A stretch of DNA of 44,983 bases. Origin: Nemertoderma westbladi. Taxonomy: Eukaryota > Xenacoelomorpha > Nemertodermatida > Nemertodermatidae. The position numbers were made by a program, and so were the translations under genes. The DNA is taken from positions 64,001 through 108,983 of the forward strand of contig JAUCBJ010008841.1 in NCBI GenBank assembly GCA_032718475.1, given 5' to 3'. The notes beneath the pieces were generated by a model. That model saw nothing but the letters and a program-made list of their open reading frames with translations. It made no database searches and was not told the origin of the DNA. Positions 11,229 to 23,900 of this stretch are shown piece after piece. The stretch's first letter is position 1. Every line of letters begins with the position of its first letter.

Positions 11229-13230
11229 ATTTTCCGTTGACATATAAAACGAGCTGTAGGTTGTGCTTCAAACTCCTCCTTACGTACTGTGTGTACTCTT
11301 TGTATTTTCCGTTGACATATAAAACGAGCTGTATGTTGTGCTTCAAACTCCTCCTTACGTTGTACTCTTTGTATTTTCCGTTGACATATAAAACGCGATG
11401 TAGTTTGTGCTTCAAACTCCTCCTTATGTACTGTACTCTTTGTATTTTCCGTTGACATATAAAACGAGCTGTAGGTTGTGCTTCAAACTCCTCCTTACGT
11501 ACTGTCTGTACTCTTTGTATTTTCCGTTGTCATATAAAACGAGCTGTATGTTGTGCTTCAAACTCCTCCTTATGTTGTACTCTTTGTATTTTCCGTTGAC
11601 ATATAAAACGAGCTGTAGGTTGTGCTTCGAACTCCTCCTTATGTTGTACTCTTTGTATTTTCCGTTGACATATAAAACGCGATGTAGTTTGTGCTTCAAA
11701 CTCCTCCTTATGTACTGTACTCTTTGTATTTTCCGTTGACATATAAAACGAGCTGTAGGTTGTGCTTCAAACTCCTCCTTACGTACTGTCTGTACTCTTT
11801 GTATTTTCCGTTGTCATATAAAACGAGCTGTATGTTGTGCTTCAAACTCCTCCTTACGTTGTACTCTTTGTATTTTCCGTTGACATATAAAACGCGATGT
11901 AGTTTGTGCTTCAAACTCCTCCTTACGTTGTACTCTTTGTATTTTCCGTTGACATATAAAACGCGATGTAGTTTGTGCTTCAAACTCCTCCTTATGTTGT
12001 ACTCTTTGTATTTTCCGTTGACATATAAAACGCGATGTAGTTTGTGCTTCAAACTCCTCCTTACGTACTGTACTCTTTGTATTTTCCGTTGACATATAAA
12101 ACGAGCTGTATGTTGTGCTTCAAACTCCTCCTTACGTTGTACTCTTTGTATTTTGTTTGTATATAGTTTATATATTAAGTATATATAGATTTTTCGTATT
12201 TTGTATTTTCCGTTGACATATAAAACGAGCTGTATGTTGTGCTTCAAACTCCTCCTTACGTTGTACTCTTTGTATTTTCCGTTGACATATAAAACGCGAT
12301 GTAGTTTGTGCTTCAAACTCCTCCTTACGTTGTACTCTTTGTATTTTCCGTTGACATATAAAACGCGATGTAGTTTGTGCTTCAAACTCCTCCTTATGTT
12401 GTACTCTTTGTATTTTCCGTTGACATATAAAACGCGATGTAGTTTGTGCTTCAAACTCCTCCTTACGTACTGTACTCTTTGTATTTTCCGTTGACATATA
12501 AAACGAGCTGTAAGTTGTGCTTCAAACTCCTCCTTACGTACTGTATTTTCCGTTGACATATAAAACGCGATGTAGTTTGTGCTTCAAACTCCTCCTTACG
12601 TTGTACTCTTTGTATTTTCCGTTGACATATAAAACGGGATGTAGTTTGTGCTTCAAACTCCTCCTTACGTTGTACTCTTTGTATTTTCCGTTGACATATA
12701 ATAAAACGCGATGTAGTTTGTGCTTCAAACTCCTCCTTACGTACTGTACTCTTTGTATTTTCCGTTGACATATAAAACGAGCTGTAGGTTGTGCTTCAAA
12801 CCCCTCCTTACGTACTGTATTTTCCGTTGACATATAAAACGCGACGTAGTTGTGCTTGAAACTCCTCCTTACGTACTGTACTCTTTGTATTTTCCGTTGA
12901 CATATAAAACGAGCTGTAGGTTGTGCTTCAAACTCCTCCTTGCGTACTGTACTCTTTGTATTTTACAGTGACATATAAAATGCGCTCTAGGTTGTTTTAT
13001 TCCGGTGACATGTAAAACGAGCTGTAGTTTGTGCTTCAAACTCCTTTTTACGTACTGTACTCTTTGTATTTTCCAGTGACATATAAAACGCGATGTAGTT
13101 TGTGCTTCAAACTCCTTTTTACGTACTGTACTCTTTGTATTTTCCAGTGACATATAAAACGCAATGTAGTTGTGCTTCAAACTCCTTTTTACGTACTGTA
13201 CTCTTTTTATTTTCCGGTGACATATAATTA
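11229..13230. repeat. Large 69/71/75-bp minisatellite with higher-order structure
   Basis: About 28 units, each with TATTTTCCGTTGACATATAA and TTGTGCTTCAAACTCCTCCT. Unit starts near 11305, 11374, 11445, 11520, 11589, 11658, 11729 and 11804 give periods of 69, 71, 75, 69, 69, 71 and 75. Two sub-types (GAGCTGTAG and GCGATGTAG) alternate in larger blocks; 11804-12085 and 12205-12490 are near copies of a four-unit block. Non-repeat sequence interrupts at about 12150-12200. The last units (12960-13230) are more diverged, as usual for array edges. Long ORFs on both strands follow from the lack of stops in the unit. Confidence 0.95.
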
Positions 13231-14337
13231 TTTCGATGATTTATTTATTTTAATGATAGACGCAGATTGTTTTTTTATTAAGATTGTAGTTTTATGATTT
13301 AATGTGCCGTAATTTTTATCATTGCCAGTCGCCTGTGGTATATATTTTATCTGTCTATCTTTAAGACTAATGCATCGATTTACATAAATTTCATCAATAA
13401 AATATCGAATCTAATCGAGGGAAGTTGGACTTTGAAACCTAGGAACATCAATAGGGTCGGTTGATATTTATCTGTAAGGGGAGCATTATCACATTATATT
13501 CCAGAATATAAATTCCAGATACCTTCGTTGTATTCTGGAATGCCAAACTACCTCCTTTCTATATCTCTATCTCTATTGGAACCCGCATAATTTGACCATA
13601 GTAAAGCAACAAATTGAATAATTGAGCTTTCTCGTCTATTTATTATATACAGGCCTTTAGAAGTTAATTAAATAATGAAGTATTAATTACACCGCACACT
13701 GGTACCAACAAAACATCGGCGTAATCATTTGTCATACAATATTGGCAATTTAATCTGCTTTAAAATTACAATTCAGTGCCAAATCTGATTTTGATAAACT
13801 ACAATGGATATTCATCCCAAGAAACCTTGTGAACTTTAGTTATTCTTTTGCCAAATTTCCCGAATTAATCAATAAATTTACATCATAATTACAAATGCAC
13901 TAATAAATCACTATTAATAATTTCATTAATTTAATTTAATAACAACCTGACTACTGTAACTGCTTGCTTTAGACCAGCTAGCATCAAGTGCATATTACAG
14001 CATGGAGATGGAGAATTTAATAATTTTATCTAACAATGTAGAACTTTGTAGTGGTTGATAGTTTGAGGGAAGAAAACGCTGCATTTCCTGGAAGGACTTG
14101 ATGCTAATTTCAAGAGCTTCCTTATATTAGAACTCACATCCTATAGCCGTTATGGTAAGAAGCTACCATCATTACAATCATGATTCAATTTTTTTTATAA
14201 TTAAATGAATGTAAAGTTCTCAACATAAGTGTAATGTGATAGATATCTTGTAAACCATATCGGACGGATAAATAATTTACTGTGTGTGCGGTATGTAATT
14301 TATTGACCACAAAAATAGTAAATGTAATATTATAACC
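13231..14337. other. Intergenic between genes A and B
   Basis: AT-rich sequence without recognisable coding or repeat families. It may hold the promoter of gene B further right (14677-14918), but no promoter motif is evident. Confidence 0.5.
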
Positions 14338-14584
14338 ACACAAAGATAGCCTGATACAAGATTTATCCCCCCCCCCCCCCCCCCCCCCACACAAAGATAG
14401 CCTGATACAATATTTATCCCCCCCCCCCACACAAAGATAGCCTGATACAATATTTATCCCCCCCCCCCCACACACAAAGATAGCCTGATACAAGGTTTAC
14501 CCCCCCCCCCCCCACACACAAAGATAGCCTGATACAAGGTTTACCCCCCCCCCCCCCACACACAAAGATAGCCTGATACAAGGT
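14338..14584. repeat. C-rich minisatellite
   Basis: Six units of about 40-52 bp: ACACAAAGATAGCCTGATAC, then AAGRTTTA and a run of 10 to more than 20 C. The C-run lengths cause most of the length variation. The array runs directly into the TTAA of the adjoining small transposon. Confidence 0.92.
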
Positions 14585-14676
14585 TTAACCCTATTAAACC
14601 CGGGGGGGAGGGGGTCAGTATGACCCCCCCTACGGTATTTGTACAACATTTTATAGCCCGGTACTAATAGGGTTAA
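14585..14676. mobile_element. 92-bp TTAA-flanked MITE (piggyBac-like)
   Basis: TTAA at both ends (14585-14588 and 14673-14676). The ends are inverted repeats starting CCCTATTA. The right end in reverse complement (CCCTATTAGTACCGGGCTAT) matches the left end of the 1066-bp element at 26078, so this is a minimal copy of the same family in opposite orientation. C/G-rich centre. Confidence 0.75.
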
Positions 14677-14918
14677 ATGAATAATTTTGTAAGAACGGAT
14701 ATTTCAACAGGTACAAGTAATGATTTGTTATTTCAGTAGACCTATGAATAATATAGGTCTACAGCATAAATTTAATAATTTTATTAATAAATTTTATAAA
14801 TAATTTACTAAAATTTATTTTCAGATATACATAAAATATATCAATATAGATTACAATATATTTTTGAGTATTTACCTTTAAAGAATAAATATAAGTTAAT
14901 ATTAAGGGAGACATAGAT

Positions 14919-14997
14919 ATGTTGCAGTGGATCAATGCGGTTGCGTTTCTGAGTGGAATTACGTTGCTAGTTTTTATACTTGATGGAGGAAATGCAG
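14919..14997 (+). CDS. Gene B exon 1 (signal peptide)
   Basis: 79 nt from ATG to a gttaga donor, phase 1. The 26 encoded residues have a hydrophobic core and small residues before the end, as in a secretory signal. It joins in frame to exon 2 (Val split across the junction). The gene A equivalent is absent from the window. Confidence 0.82.
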
Positions 14998-17900
14998 GTT
15001 AGATGCGGATTTGTCATATTACAAATTTAATAGTATTCCATTTGTTCCAGATAGGTTCAGCGAAAGAAAAACAATCCTGCCAAATTGATTGTATTTTATA
15101 TGAAATTTATCTTAAATTATAATTGTGTATTTTTATTTTATAATGTGATAACATGATTAATAAGAATTATTTAGTTCAAAATCACAAGCAGCTACCCCAG
15201 AACGTGAAATAAATAAATTCTGAGCTTTTCATGTACTATTTGCTTTGCATGGTTCACAGTCATCATTACATCTCCAAAATGTTAAATCAAGTGAGTACCA
15301 GTAGTCGTCAAGTGGGATACTGTATCTGTTTCACTGTTTTATTGGCCCATTATTTGATTATTGCAGTCCCTAAGAATAATGCTAAGTTGTATATGAAACT
15401 ATTGGACGAGAATGTTCATAACAAACGACTTAGACCCGTTAAAGATGAACAAGATACGGTCAATGTTAATATTGATATAACTATAAACAGAATATTGGAA
15501 GTGGTGAGTCAATATTCATATATCCATTATAGATTACTACAATATACTACCTTTGTTTACTACCCGGAAATGCAAATATAATAATACAATTCTTTCAGGC
15601 TGTATTATCAATATATATAATATATAAAAACAAACATTGTCCCACCACCAGCTGATGTAGCCTAGGTAACAAGTATAAACAATAACACTATAGGCCTACA
15701 TAAATATAATAATACACATTCATAATATTCAAATTATTGTTTCATTTAGATACAAAGTTATCTAAATAAACTGAAGATTGTAACATTGTGCAAGAAATAG
15801 TCACATAATTAGTTATTGTATCATTTTGAATGTATTTTTATTCCTTTAGTTTAGTAATTTATCCATAACAATGGAAACAATTTAAATGATGTAAAAGTTT
15901 CTTTCAATATCTACTTAACTTATTGTATCTACTATTATCTAAAATAAACCAAAAATAACTCTCAGGTGAAAACCGTACCAATTTTGTACAAACCACCCGT
16001 GAAAACCGCACCAATTTCGTACAAACCACCCAAATTTTGGGGAATCCTACACAATAATTTAGAAAAACCACCTTAAAATACAGGGGAAAAACAGACAATT
16101 ATTAGCAAATATTTGAGAGAAATCAATCAAAATATAGTTGTGTTATAAACCACTTAAATAATGAGGAGAAATCACCCCAAATGAGGGAATAACCAAGAAA
16201 TAATGGGAGATATTACCTAAAATGTAGAATAAAAAATCGAATAATGGGGAGATATTACCCAAATGTAGAATGAAAAACCGAATAATGGGGAGATATTACC
16301 AAAATGTAGAAGAAAAAACCGAATAATGGGGAGATATTACCCAAATATAGAATAAAACCCGAATAATGGGGAGATATTACCGAAATGTAGAAGAAAAAAC
16401 CGAATAATGGGGAGATATTACCCAAATGTAGAAGAAAAACCCTAATAATGGGGAGATATTACCCAAATGTAGAAGAAAAAAACCGAATAATGGGGAGATA
16501 TTACCCAAATGTAGAAGAAAAAACCGAATAATGGGGAGATATTACCTAAATGTAGAAGAAAAAACTGAATAATGGGGAGATATTACCCAAATGTAGAAGA
16601 AAAAATAGAATAATGGGGAGATATTACCCAAATGTAGAAGAAAAAACTGAATAATGGGGAGATATTACCCAAATGTAGAATAAAAAACCGGATAATGGGG
16701 AGATATTACCCAAATGTAGAATAAAAAATCGAATAATGTAATAATGGGTTTATTTATATTTTTTCCAGGATGAAAGATTGCAAGTGGTCAAGTTCATTGT
16801 TTGGTATAGGTTATTCTGGACAGATGATCAGTTTTCTTGGGACAAAGATGAATTCGATATATCTTCGATATCTTTGGACCCCAATATGGCATGGAGACCT
16901 GATGTTACAGTTTATAACAGGTATCAGTACTGGTAAACTATTGAGTTAGTTTTCAACTCTTTTCTCTTAACTATGTTTGTCACTCAACTCTTTTCAACTC
17001 AGAGATGAGAGGCCCTGCGTACCAGAGATTTTGTATGATGGCTTCTGTTTAATTCACAAAGGGTGAGGGCTAGTTTGTGTTGCTGAACATTCAGCCATGC
17101 TCAACGAAGCACTTTACCAAATAGGGTAAACGTCAATAGCTGTAAATTAATGGGAGCATTACAGTCTCCTCCCTCCTCCTAGAGTATATGCCATTGAATG
17201 CTCATTCAACAATAAGACCTCAGGTTGTGTGACGTCTCACTCATTGCCCAAAACAATTTTCCGGCAACGAATTTTGGGATGAACTGTCCCAGCATTATGC
17301 CCCTTAGCATCCATCACAATGAGGTAAGAGATGCAAATATTGACTTGATTTTTTTAAAGATGTATCTCAAAAAAATGATGCATATGGCGACTTGTTTTGA
17401 CTTAAACTTTGACTTTTACTTGCAAGAGCACGTTATATTGGGGAGAGATAAATTTCTTTTTATACCAAGCCAGTAGGCTGAACATCTGTGTCCATGACTA
17501 GTGGCTACCTCAATATTTGATATTGGAAGTAATTGACTCCATTGCCCACTCATAAGAGCCTCATTTCAACAGTACCATATGATGAAGAGAAGTGGAAAAA
17601 GTCTAAGTATTTGGTTGTTCATGAAACTGTCTCCACACCCACCCCCTAGTCATCAGCATCGGCAGAGGACACCAACCAGAATATGCAATAACCCCAGAAG
17701 GCACAAAAATAATAATCAGGAAGTAGGCAAACTTACTCACGGATTTTAGGGTGGCTGCAGTCATGATTACCTTTTGCTTTGCTCTATACCATGTGCCTGT
17801 TTCCACTCCTCCAGCACATGTAGGAGGTCCATTTGTCTCGAAGCTGTTGCAGCTCTCCCAATGGTACATAACTCCAAAGTCCAAGATTATTTATGCCTTT

Positions 17901-20900
17901 CAAAGGAAGACTACAATTGCATTGTTGTTCTAAGCATTGTTGTTGTTCTGATTTTTGGGCCATCCCGAAAGGGGCGACTATTTAGGACTTTATATTGAAA
18001 GAAAGTGGAAGAAACTAGTAACTGAAGGCAATAAATCGGTGATGATATTGATTTGATGCGAGGTTGCACTGGGGTGCGGGGGTTTCAACACATAAAAAAC
18101 CTCCACTACAATACCCATTAGCCAATCAAAATCAGTAAGGCACTTAGGAGTAGAAATTGATTACAAATTACAATGGAAGAATTACATAGGTAACATGTAA
18201 CAAAAGATGACCCTTAGCATTTCCAGTTTATGCCGCATCAAGGGACAATTAACTGATAGAACCAAATTAAATATATACAAAGCTTTAACATTACCATTTC
18301 ATAACTAATGCAGTCAATTACTAGTCTAGTATCATTGCATGGCAAACAGGATACTACTACTACTAGGTCGAGCGAACTCGGACATTGGAAATGAGATCCT
18401 TCCAGGCCTCCCGATTCTCCATAGTTGTCGCAATTTCGTTTCTCCTAAGTTCAGTATCCCTTTCAAGTTGATCTATATATGTTATGGCAGGTCGTCCACG
18501 ACTACGCTTTCCATGAGTTGGTTGCCAGAGAAGTAGATCTGGTATGACCTCGTCTTTACTTCGCCACCAGTGCCCACTGAATCTTAATCTGCGTTCACGG
18601 AGGATGGTTGATACAGGTGGTATTGTACCATAAAGCTCGGCATTTGTCATGTGTTGTCTCCAGCTGATGTTTAGGGCTGCCCTTAGTAGTCTTGTGTAGC
18701 AACCATCAATTCGTTGTTCAAGTGATTTAGTCAGTGTCCAGGTCTCACCCCCGTATAAAAATACACTTTCCACTGTGGCTCGAAAGAACTTAGTCTTCAG
18801 GTGACTGGAGAGATCTGATTTCCAGATGGTATCCATTTTCGATAGAGCTACCCAAGCCTTTGCTTTCCTAACTTCTATGTCCTTTTTGCTACTCTCTATC
18901 CATGATCCAAGGTACTGGAAGTCATCGACCTTCCTTAGTTGATTATTATCAATGGTTGTCAAGTTTCCATCAACATTAAAGGTCATGAATTCGGTCTTGG
19001 TAGCATTTATATGCAATCCAACATCCTTATCAGCCCTCTCCACTTTATTTAGTAGAAGCTGTGCATCTGCTAGCGTATTAGAGAGCAGGGCGATGTCATC
19101 CGCAAAGTCGGTGTCTGTGACTGTAGTTGCCAGATATCTACTACTTCTGCGTTCTTGAAGTGTGAATCCCAGGTCTTCACCCTTTGTGGCCGTCCTCATT
19201 GCGTAATCCAGCACAATTACAAATAGTAATGGTGCTAATGTGTCACCTTGCAGTACGCCAGCCAGGATTGAGAAAAACTCAGTTTCACCATCTGGTGAGA
19301 GTACCTGCGCTTCTGTGTCACAATATAACAATCCAATGCCAGCAACAATTACTTCTGGTATTCCATAAGCTCTTAGGATTTCAAGCATTTTACCTCTATG
19401 GATGGAGTCGAATGCCTTCTTGAAGTCCACAAAAGTCATGACAGCAGGGAGATTCTTTGACTTAATTCCTTCAATCAGTCTCCATAGTGCAAGTATCTGA
19501 GCTATTGTTGATCTACTTGGTCGAAATCCGTTTTGGCTCTTACGCAGTAGTTTCTCTATGTGAGGCCTAATCCTACATAGAATCATTTTGTTGTATATTT
19601 TGGCAGTTACCACAAGCAGACAGATCCCACGATAGTTTGTTGGTATGCCGAGGTCTCCTTTCTTGGGGAGAGGCTTTAGTTGACCTTTAGTCCAAATTGG
19701 TGGTGGCTTTTCCCCTTTTAACATCCGGTTGCAAACATTCAATAATGGTCTGTTTAGCACTCCAGTTTTCCATACCTCCGCTGGGATTTCATCTAATCCA
19801 CTCACTTTATTATTGGACATGCTTTTAATGCTTATTTGGAGTTCGGCAGGTGTGAAGTCCCCTGTTTCTATAGGTAGTGTCTTGTCATATATTTTCCTTG
19901 TAGGGCTTACCTCGATGTTTGGTGGCTGCCCAAGCAAGTTGCTGAAGTGATTTTTCCACTTCCAACACATTCTTCAGGACTATCGGCTTTGAGGCGCCCT
20001 TTGCACAACTTTTTCGACCAGATACCTCATTTACAGTTTGCCAGGTAAGTCTTGATTGTTGCTGTATGTGAGCAGTTGTAATTGCTTCAGTTTTATCCTG
20101 TATGTACTTTTCCTGGCTGATGTTGTAGGCCAATTTAAGATCGTCCTTTAGCTTTCTCAACCTTGTTAATGTTTTCGGTTGTTGATTGTTCGGTTTTAAC
20201 TTTGTAGGCTATCTTAAGATCTTCTCTCTTACAAGTAACCTCAGAGTTTTGCCATGGCACATATTGTTTTCGTGTGGGTTTCTGGGGGATATGCCTCTTA
20301 GCTGATTCCTTGTGGGCTGTTATTATATTCTGGTATATTGAATTGGTGGATTGGTCTTCATCCATTGACTGAAGTGCTTCAAAGCGGTTTTGAACTTCTA
20401 CTGTATAAGCATCCTTTACAGCATTGTCAGTTCTGAGTTTTTCCCAGTCATATTTGATTTGCTTGCTTGTCCTGGGTTTGCTGGCTCTCAAACTGAGTCT
20501 GATCTCTGCAGTCACAATTCTGTGGTCCGAACCAATTAGGTTGAACGAGCTGTATGCCTCGCAATTGATCATGCTGTTTCTCCACTTTTTGTTTATGAGG
20601 ATGTAATCCAGTTGTGCTTTGGTTCCATTAGGGTATTGAAAGGTCCATAGATTCCCCTTACTCTTTTCGAATGTGTTGTTTGTTGGTATCAATTCACATT
20701 CTTCCATTAGGTCTAAAAGTAAGTACCCATTTCTGTTAGAACTGGTGTTATAGGTGTAACCCTTGATGTCTTCTGGGCCAATTTGGGCATTCAGGTCACC
20801 AGCAATGACTTTAACATTGTGTTTCGGAATGTCCTTTATAAGTCCAGTCAGTTCTTCATAAAACTTGACTGCTTGTTCTGGCTCTGAGGCATTGGTTGGA

Positions 20901-23900
20901 CTGTAGCAACATATAATTGTTGCCTTGGGATTCCCATCAAATGTTGCGATCATAACCCTGGAATTTATAGATTCGATGTTGTTTAGGGTCTTAAGTGCAA
21001 ATGGACTTAGCAGGATTCCTACTCCACCAATTGATGCATTGGCCGCTGAGCTTGTTACTAACGTCCATCCATTTCCAATGTCATTGTACTTCATGGCAGT
21101 GTCTTCATGACAAATCCGATGTTCTTGGATGCGGATGATGTCGATGTTATATTCCATTGCCAGAGCGACCATGTCACCCTGTTTGGTATGTGCTTTCAGC
21201 GTGCGTGCGTTCATTGTAGCAATCTTTATAGTCTTTTTACATTTCAACAGGTTGGTTTTTCTTTCTTCTCGGTCTTCTGTTCCAGTAGCCAATTTATCGA
21301 CCCCAGTCTGGTGTACCACTGGGGGACGCGGTCCTTGTTGACCCGGGCGACGACCGAGCCTGTATTTCTCCTGGAGGGTTCTCATACTCATATCTTTCAG
21401 TTGCGGGAGTAAACCGCTTGTGGTCGCAACTCCTACAAGTGTCTTCAGGTTGCAAACAGGATAAACAGGATATACTGTATAAATTTTTGAAAGGTATAAA
21501 ATTATGCACTTCGCTTAATATTTGGAAAAAAAATAAGGGACACAACAGGTACAACTATGACGAAAAGCTAGTATCACAATATTATCTGCCCAGGAATATC
21601 TTGCCTTAATATTTTTTTTAAATACATAAGACAACATATGAATGCTTTACAAAATTTTGAACTTATTCTTTCTATCTAATAAAAATCGAAAAATAAACAA
21701 ATGCACTAAAAATAGAATCATAGAACCATCATAATAGATTTTATCAAAACGAACAGAATATTAACACAATTTAAGAAATCACTGGAAGAGTCGCAGTATT
21801 CGGTCAGGTCGGCTGCTCGTAGACCGGCCCCATCCCCAAAACCAATGTTCATCCAAGGGCACCATCCACACCATAAGCGTAGCGAGTTCGACTGGAGCAA
21901 AGTAAAAAAAAAAGTAAATTTTCTTCGGCCGCTTGGCCAGGGATTACGCACAAAGTCTGACGACTTATTTCCAGTGCGGTCCCCCCAGAACTTTACTCCC
22001 CAGAGGAAACTCTAGTACTCATTTAGCCACCACTTAAGGATGCAAGGCAGAGATGAGCCCTGGCTGGTCCCTTTAAAGCATTCGTGCCGAAACAAAAACT
22101 GCCCTGGCCCATGTGAGGATCGAAACCACGACCTACAGGAGATGTGAATTCAATGCAACCACTACACCAAGGTGGAACCTTGGTGTAGAAGCAGGGTGAA
22201 CTGTAGCTTGGCAAAGTGGTGGATGATGATTTCTGCTTCTTTACGCCATACCCCATCTGCACACAAGATGAGTAGAGGAAATCCTGCGGTCTTCACAAAC
22301 ATCCCAGTAATGTACCTTCTTCACCGACACCCTCTGCACGCACTAAAAATATAATTATTTATACCTAAAAGGAAAAACAAGTATGGATATGACTGCCTCA
22401 CAGTATCTATCATAACATTGGCAAAATTAGGGAAAATATATAAAACCAAATATGCTAATGAAGAGATAACCTATCGGATAGATGCTAATACAAATCTGTA
22501 TGCCTCATTCTGTTATCATAATAGTTGTTGTCTTTGAACTGGTCTGATTGAAATTCCATTACCATTAATTGGTATTTTATATATATAATAGATTAATAAC
22601 TGTACTTACAAGTGTTGCTAAGCAACAATTTGGCCCTGTGCACTTATTCATTATAATTATCAGTCTGGTATAGTCTTGGTATAGTCTGATTAGATTTCAA
22701 TAATTTAATTTGCTTTAATTTTACTGTACCTAACTTCTAGAGGTTTTATACACTGACTTCTGATTATTTTCAGTGCCGAGCAACCGTATGTACCAGAGAT
22801 TTGGTACACTGACTTCACATCTAATAATAAAGGAGAAATTATTTGGCTCAGTCCGGTTATTATATCTATATCATGCCTCATTAATGTTCGATTTTTTCCT
22901 TTTGATATCCAAAACTGCCCAATTGAATTTGGGCCCTGGATATATGACATCACTAAGGTGAGTGATTAATTATTGACCCAATTTCACCTGGAGAAACATT
23001 TATCAGGTGAGCATACTGCAGGTTTTCAATTAGTTAAGATAATAAATAAATATTTATCCTATGATCTTAGAAGCATAGCAAAAGTACCTAAAAATAGCCA
23101 GTTCAAATATTTCTAGCAGGAGTGACATAATATTCATTGCCTATATAGTCCATCAAATATCTACTGTATTCCATCACATCCTTCTTACATTAGGGTATTA
23201 AATATCAGCGATTCAGGAAATATTTAACTCATAGGTTTTATATTACTGACTTTTACCTCATGAATGTTTATTTAAGGTGGATTTGTCACCAACATTCCAA
23301 TCTGGAGTAAACCAAAGTGACTCGTACCAAACCAATGGAGAATGGGATATAGTATCAGTGAATGCAACAAAGACAGAACAGAAATATCCATGTTGCATTC
23401 ACCCATACAGCAGGGTAAGTTAAGGGTCCTTTATTAGAAAAAGACTCTTTTTCTCACTAATATTTTAAAAATTGAGTTAATCTAACTTATTTATAAAAAG
23501 TCTTTTTTTAACTAATTAAAAAAAAATTTTAATTGTAATTCATCATACATTAAGAAAATGAAGCTAAATTGTTTATACCGGGACCGGTACGGAATATCGA
23601 CAGGTACAGACAGGCTGACAGGGTGTAGACTGCATTGTGTAATGTAAAAAGAAATTACCAGTACTTAGATGAATGTCAATAAACCATTTTGTACTGTGTT
23701 TACTGTACAATTATGATACCAGTACCAGTATTTGAATAAGGCCAGGGCCATCCAGCAGAATGGCGCAGCGAGAAGTACCGGACCTTATGGTAGGCTATAG
23801 GCCTAATACAGTAATAACATCCTTCTTGACGATCTGGAGGTGCTCCAGAATTTTAATGAGAAGACTGACGCTATGCTTTTTGGGAAGATTTGGGTCTACG

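Larger units (their letters stand above)
18354..21451 (-). mobile_element. RTE-type LINE, family A, near full length
   Basis: 3.1-kb insertion flanked by the direct repeat GCAAACAGGATA (18342-18353 and 21452-21463), a 12-bp target-site duplication. Order on the minus strand: leader, apurinic-type endonuclease, linker, RT, a short C-terminal domain, then a (TAG)n-type tail at 18354-18363. Only two single-base indels break the reading frame: an extra T within 20147-20149 and a missing C near 19961, both shown by comparison with the copy at 1-1313. Young by these criteria. It lies antisense in intron 3 of gene B. Confidence 0.93.

Noticed and set aside
11173-13180. Many long ORFs on both strands (up to 283 codons)
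   Set aside because: They are all translations of the 69/71/75-bp tandem unit, which lacks stops; frames change with the 71-bp units and no start context or homology is present.
11229-13230. CRISPR-like regular spacing
   Set aside because: The whole unit is repeated; there are no unique spacers, and the host is an animal.
14185-14493. Gly-rich minus-strand ORF
   Set aside because: Product of the C-run minisatellite.
17225-17476. 83-residue plus-strand ORF in gene B intron 3
   Set aside because: No motif, no splice sites in matching phase, composition like random AT-rich sequence.
22613-22627. Near-palindrome TGTTGCTAAGCAACA resembling an RFX X-box
   Set aside because: Single site deep in an intron with no supporting elements; probably chance.
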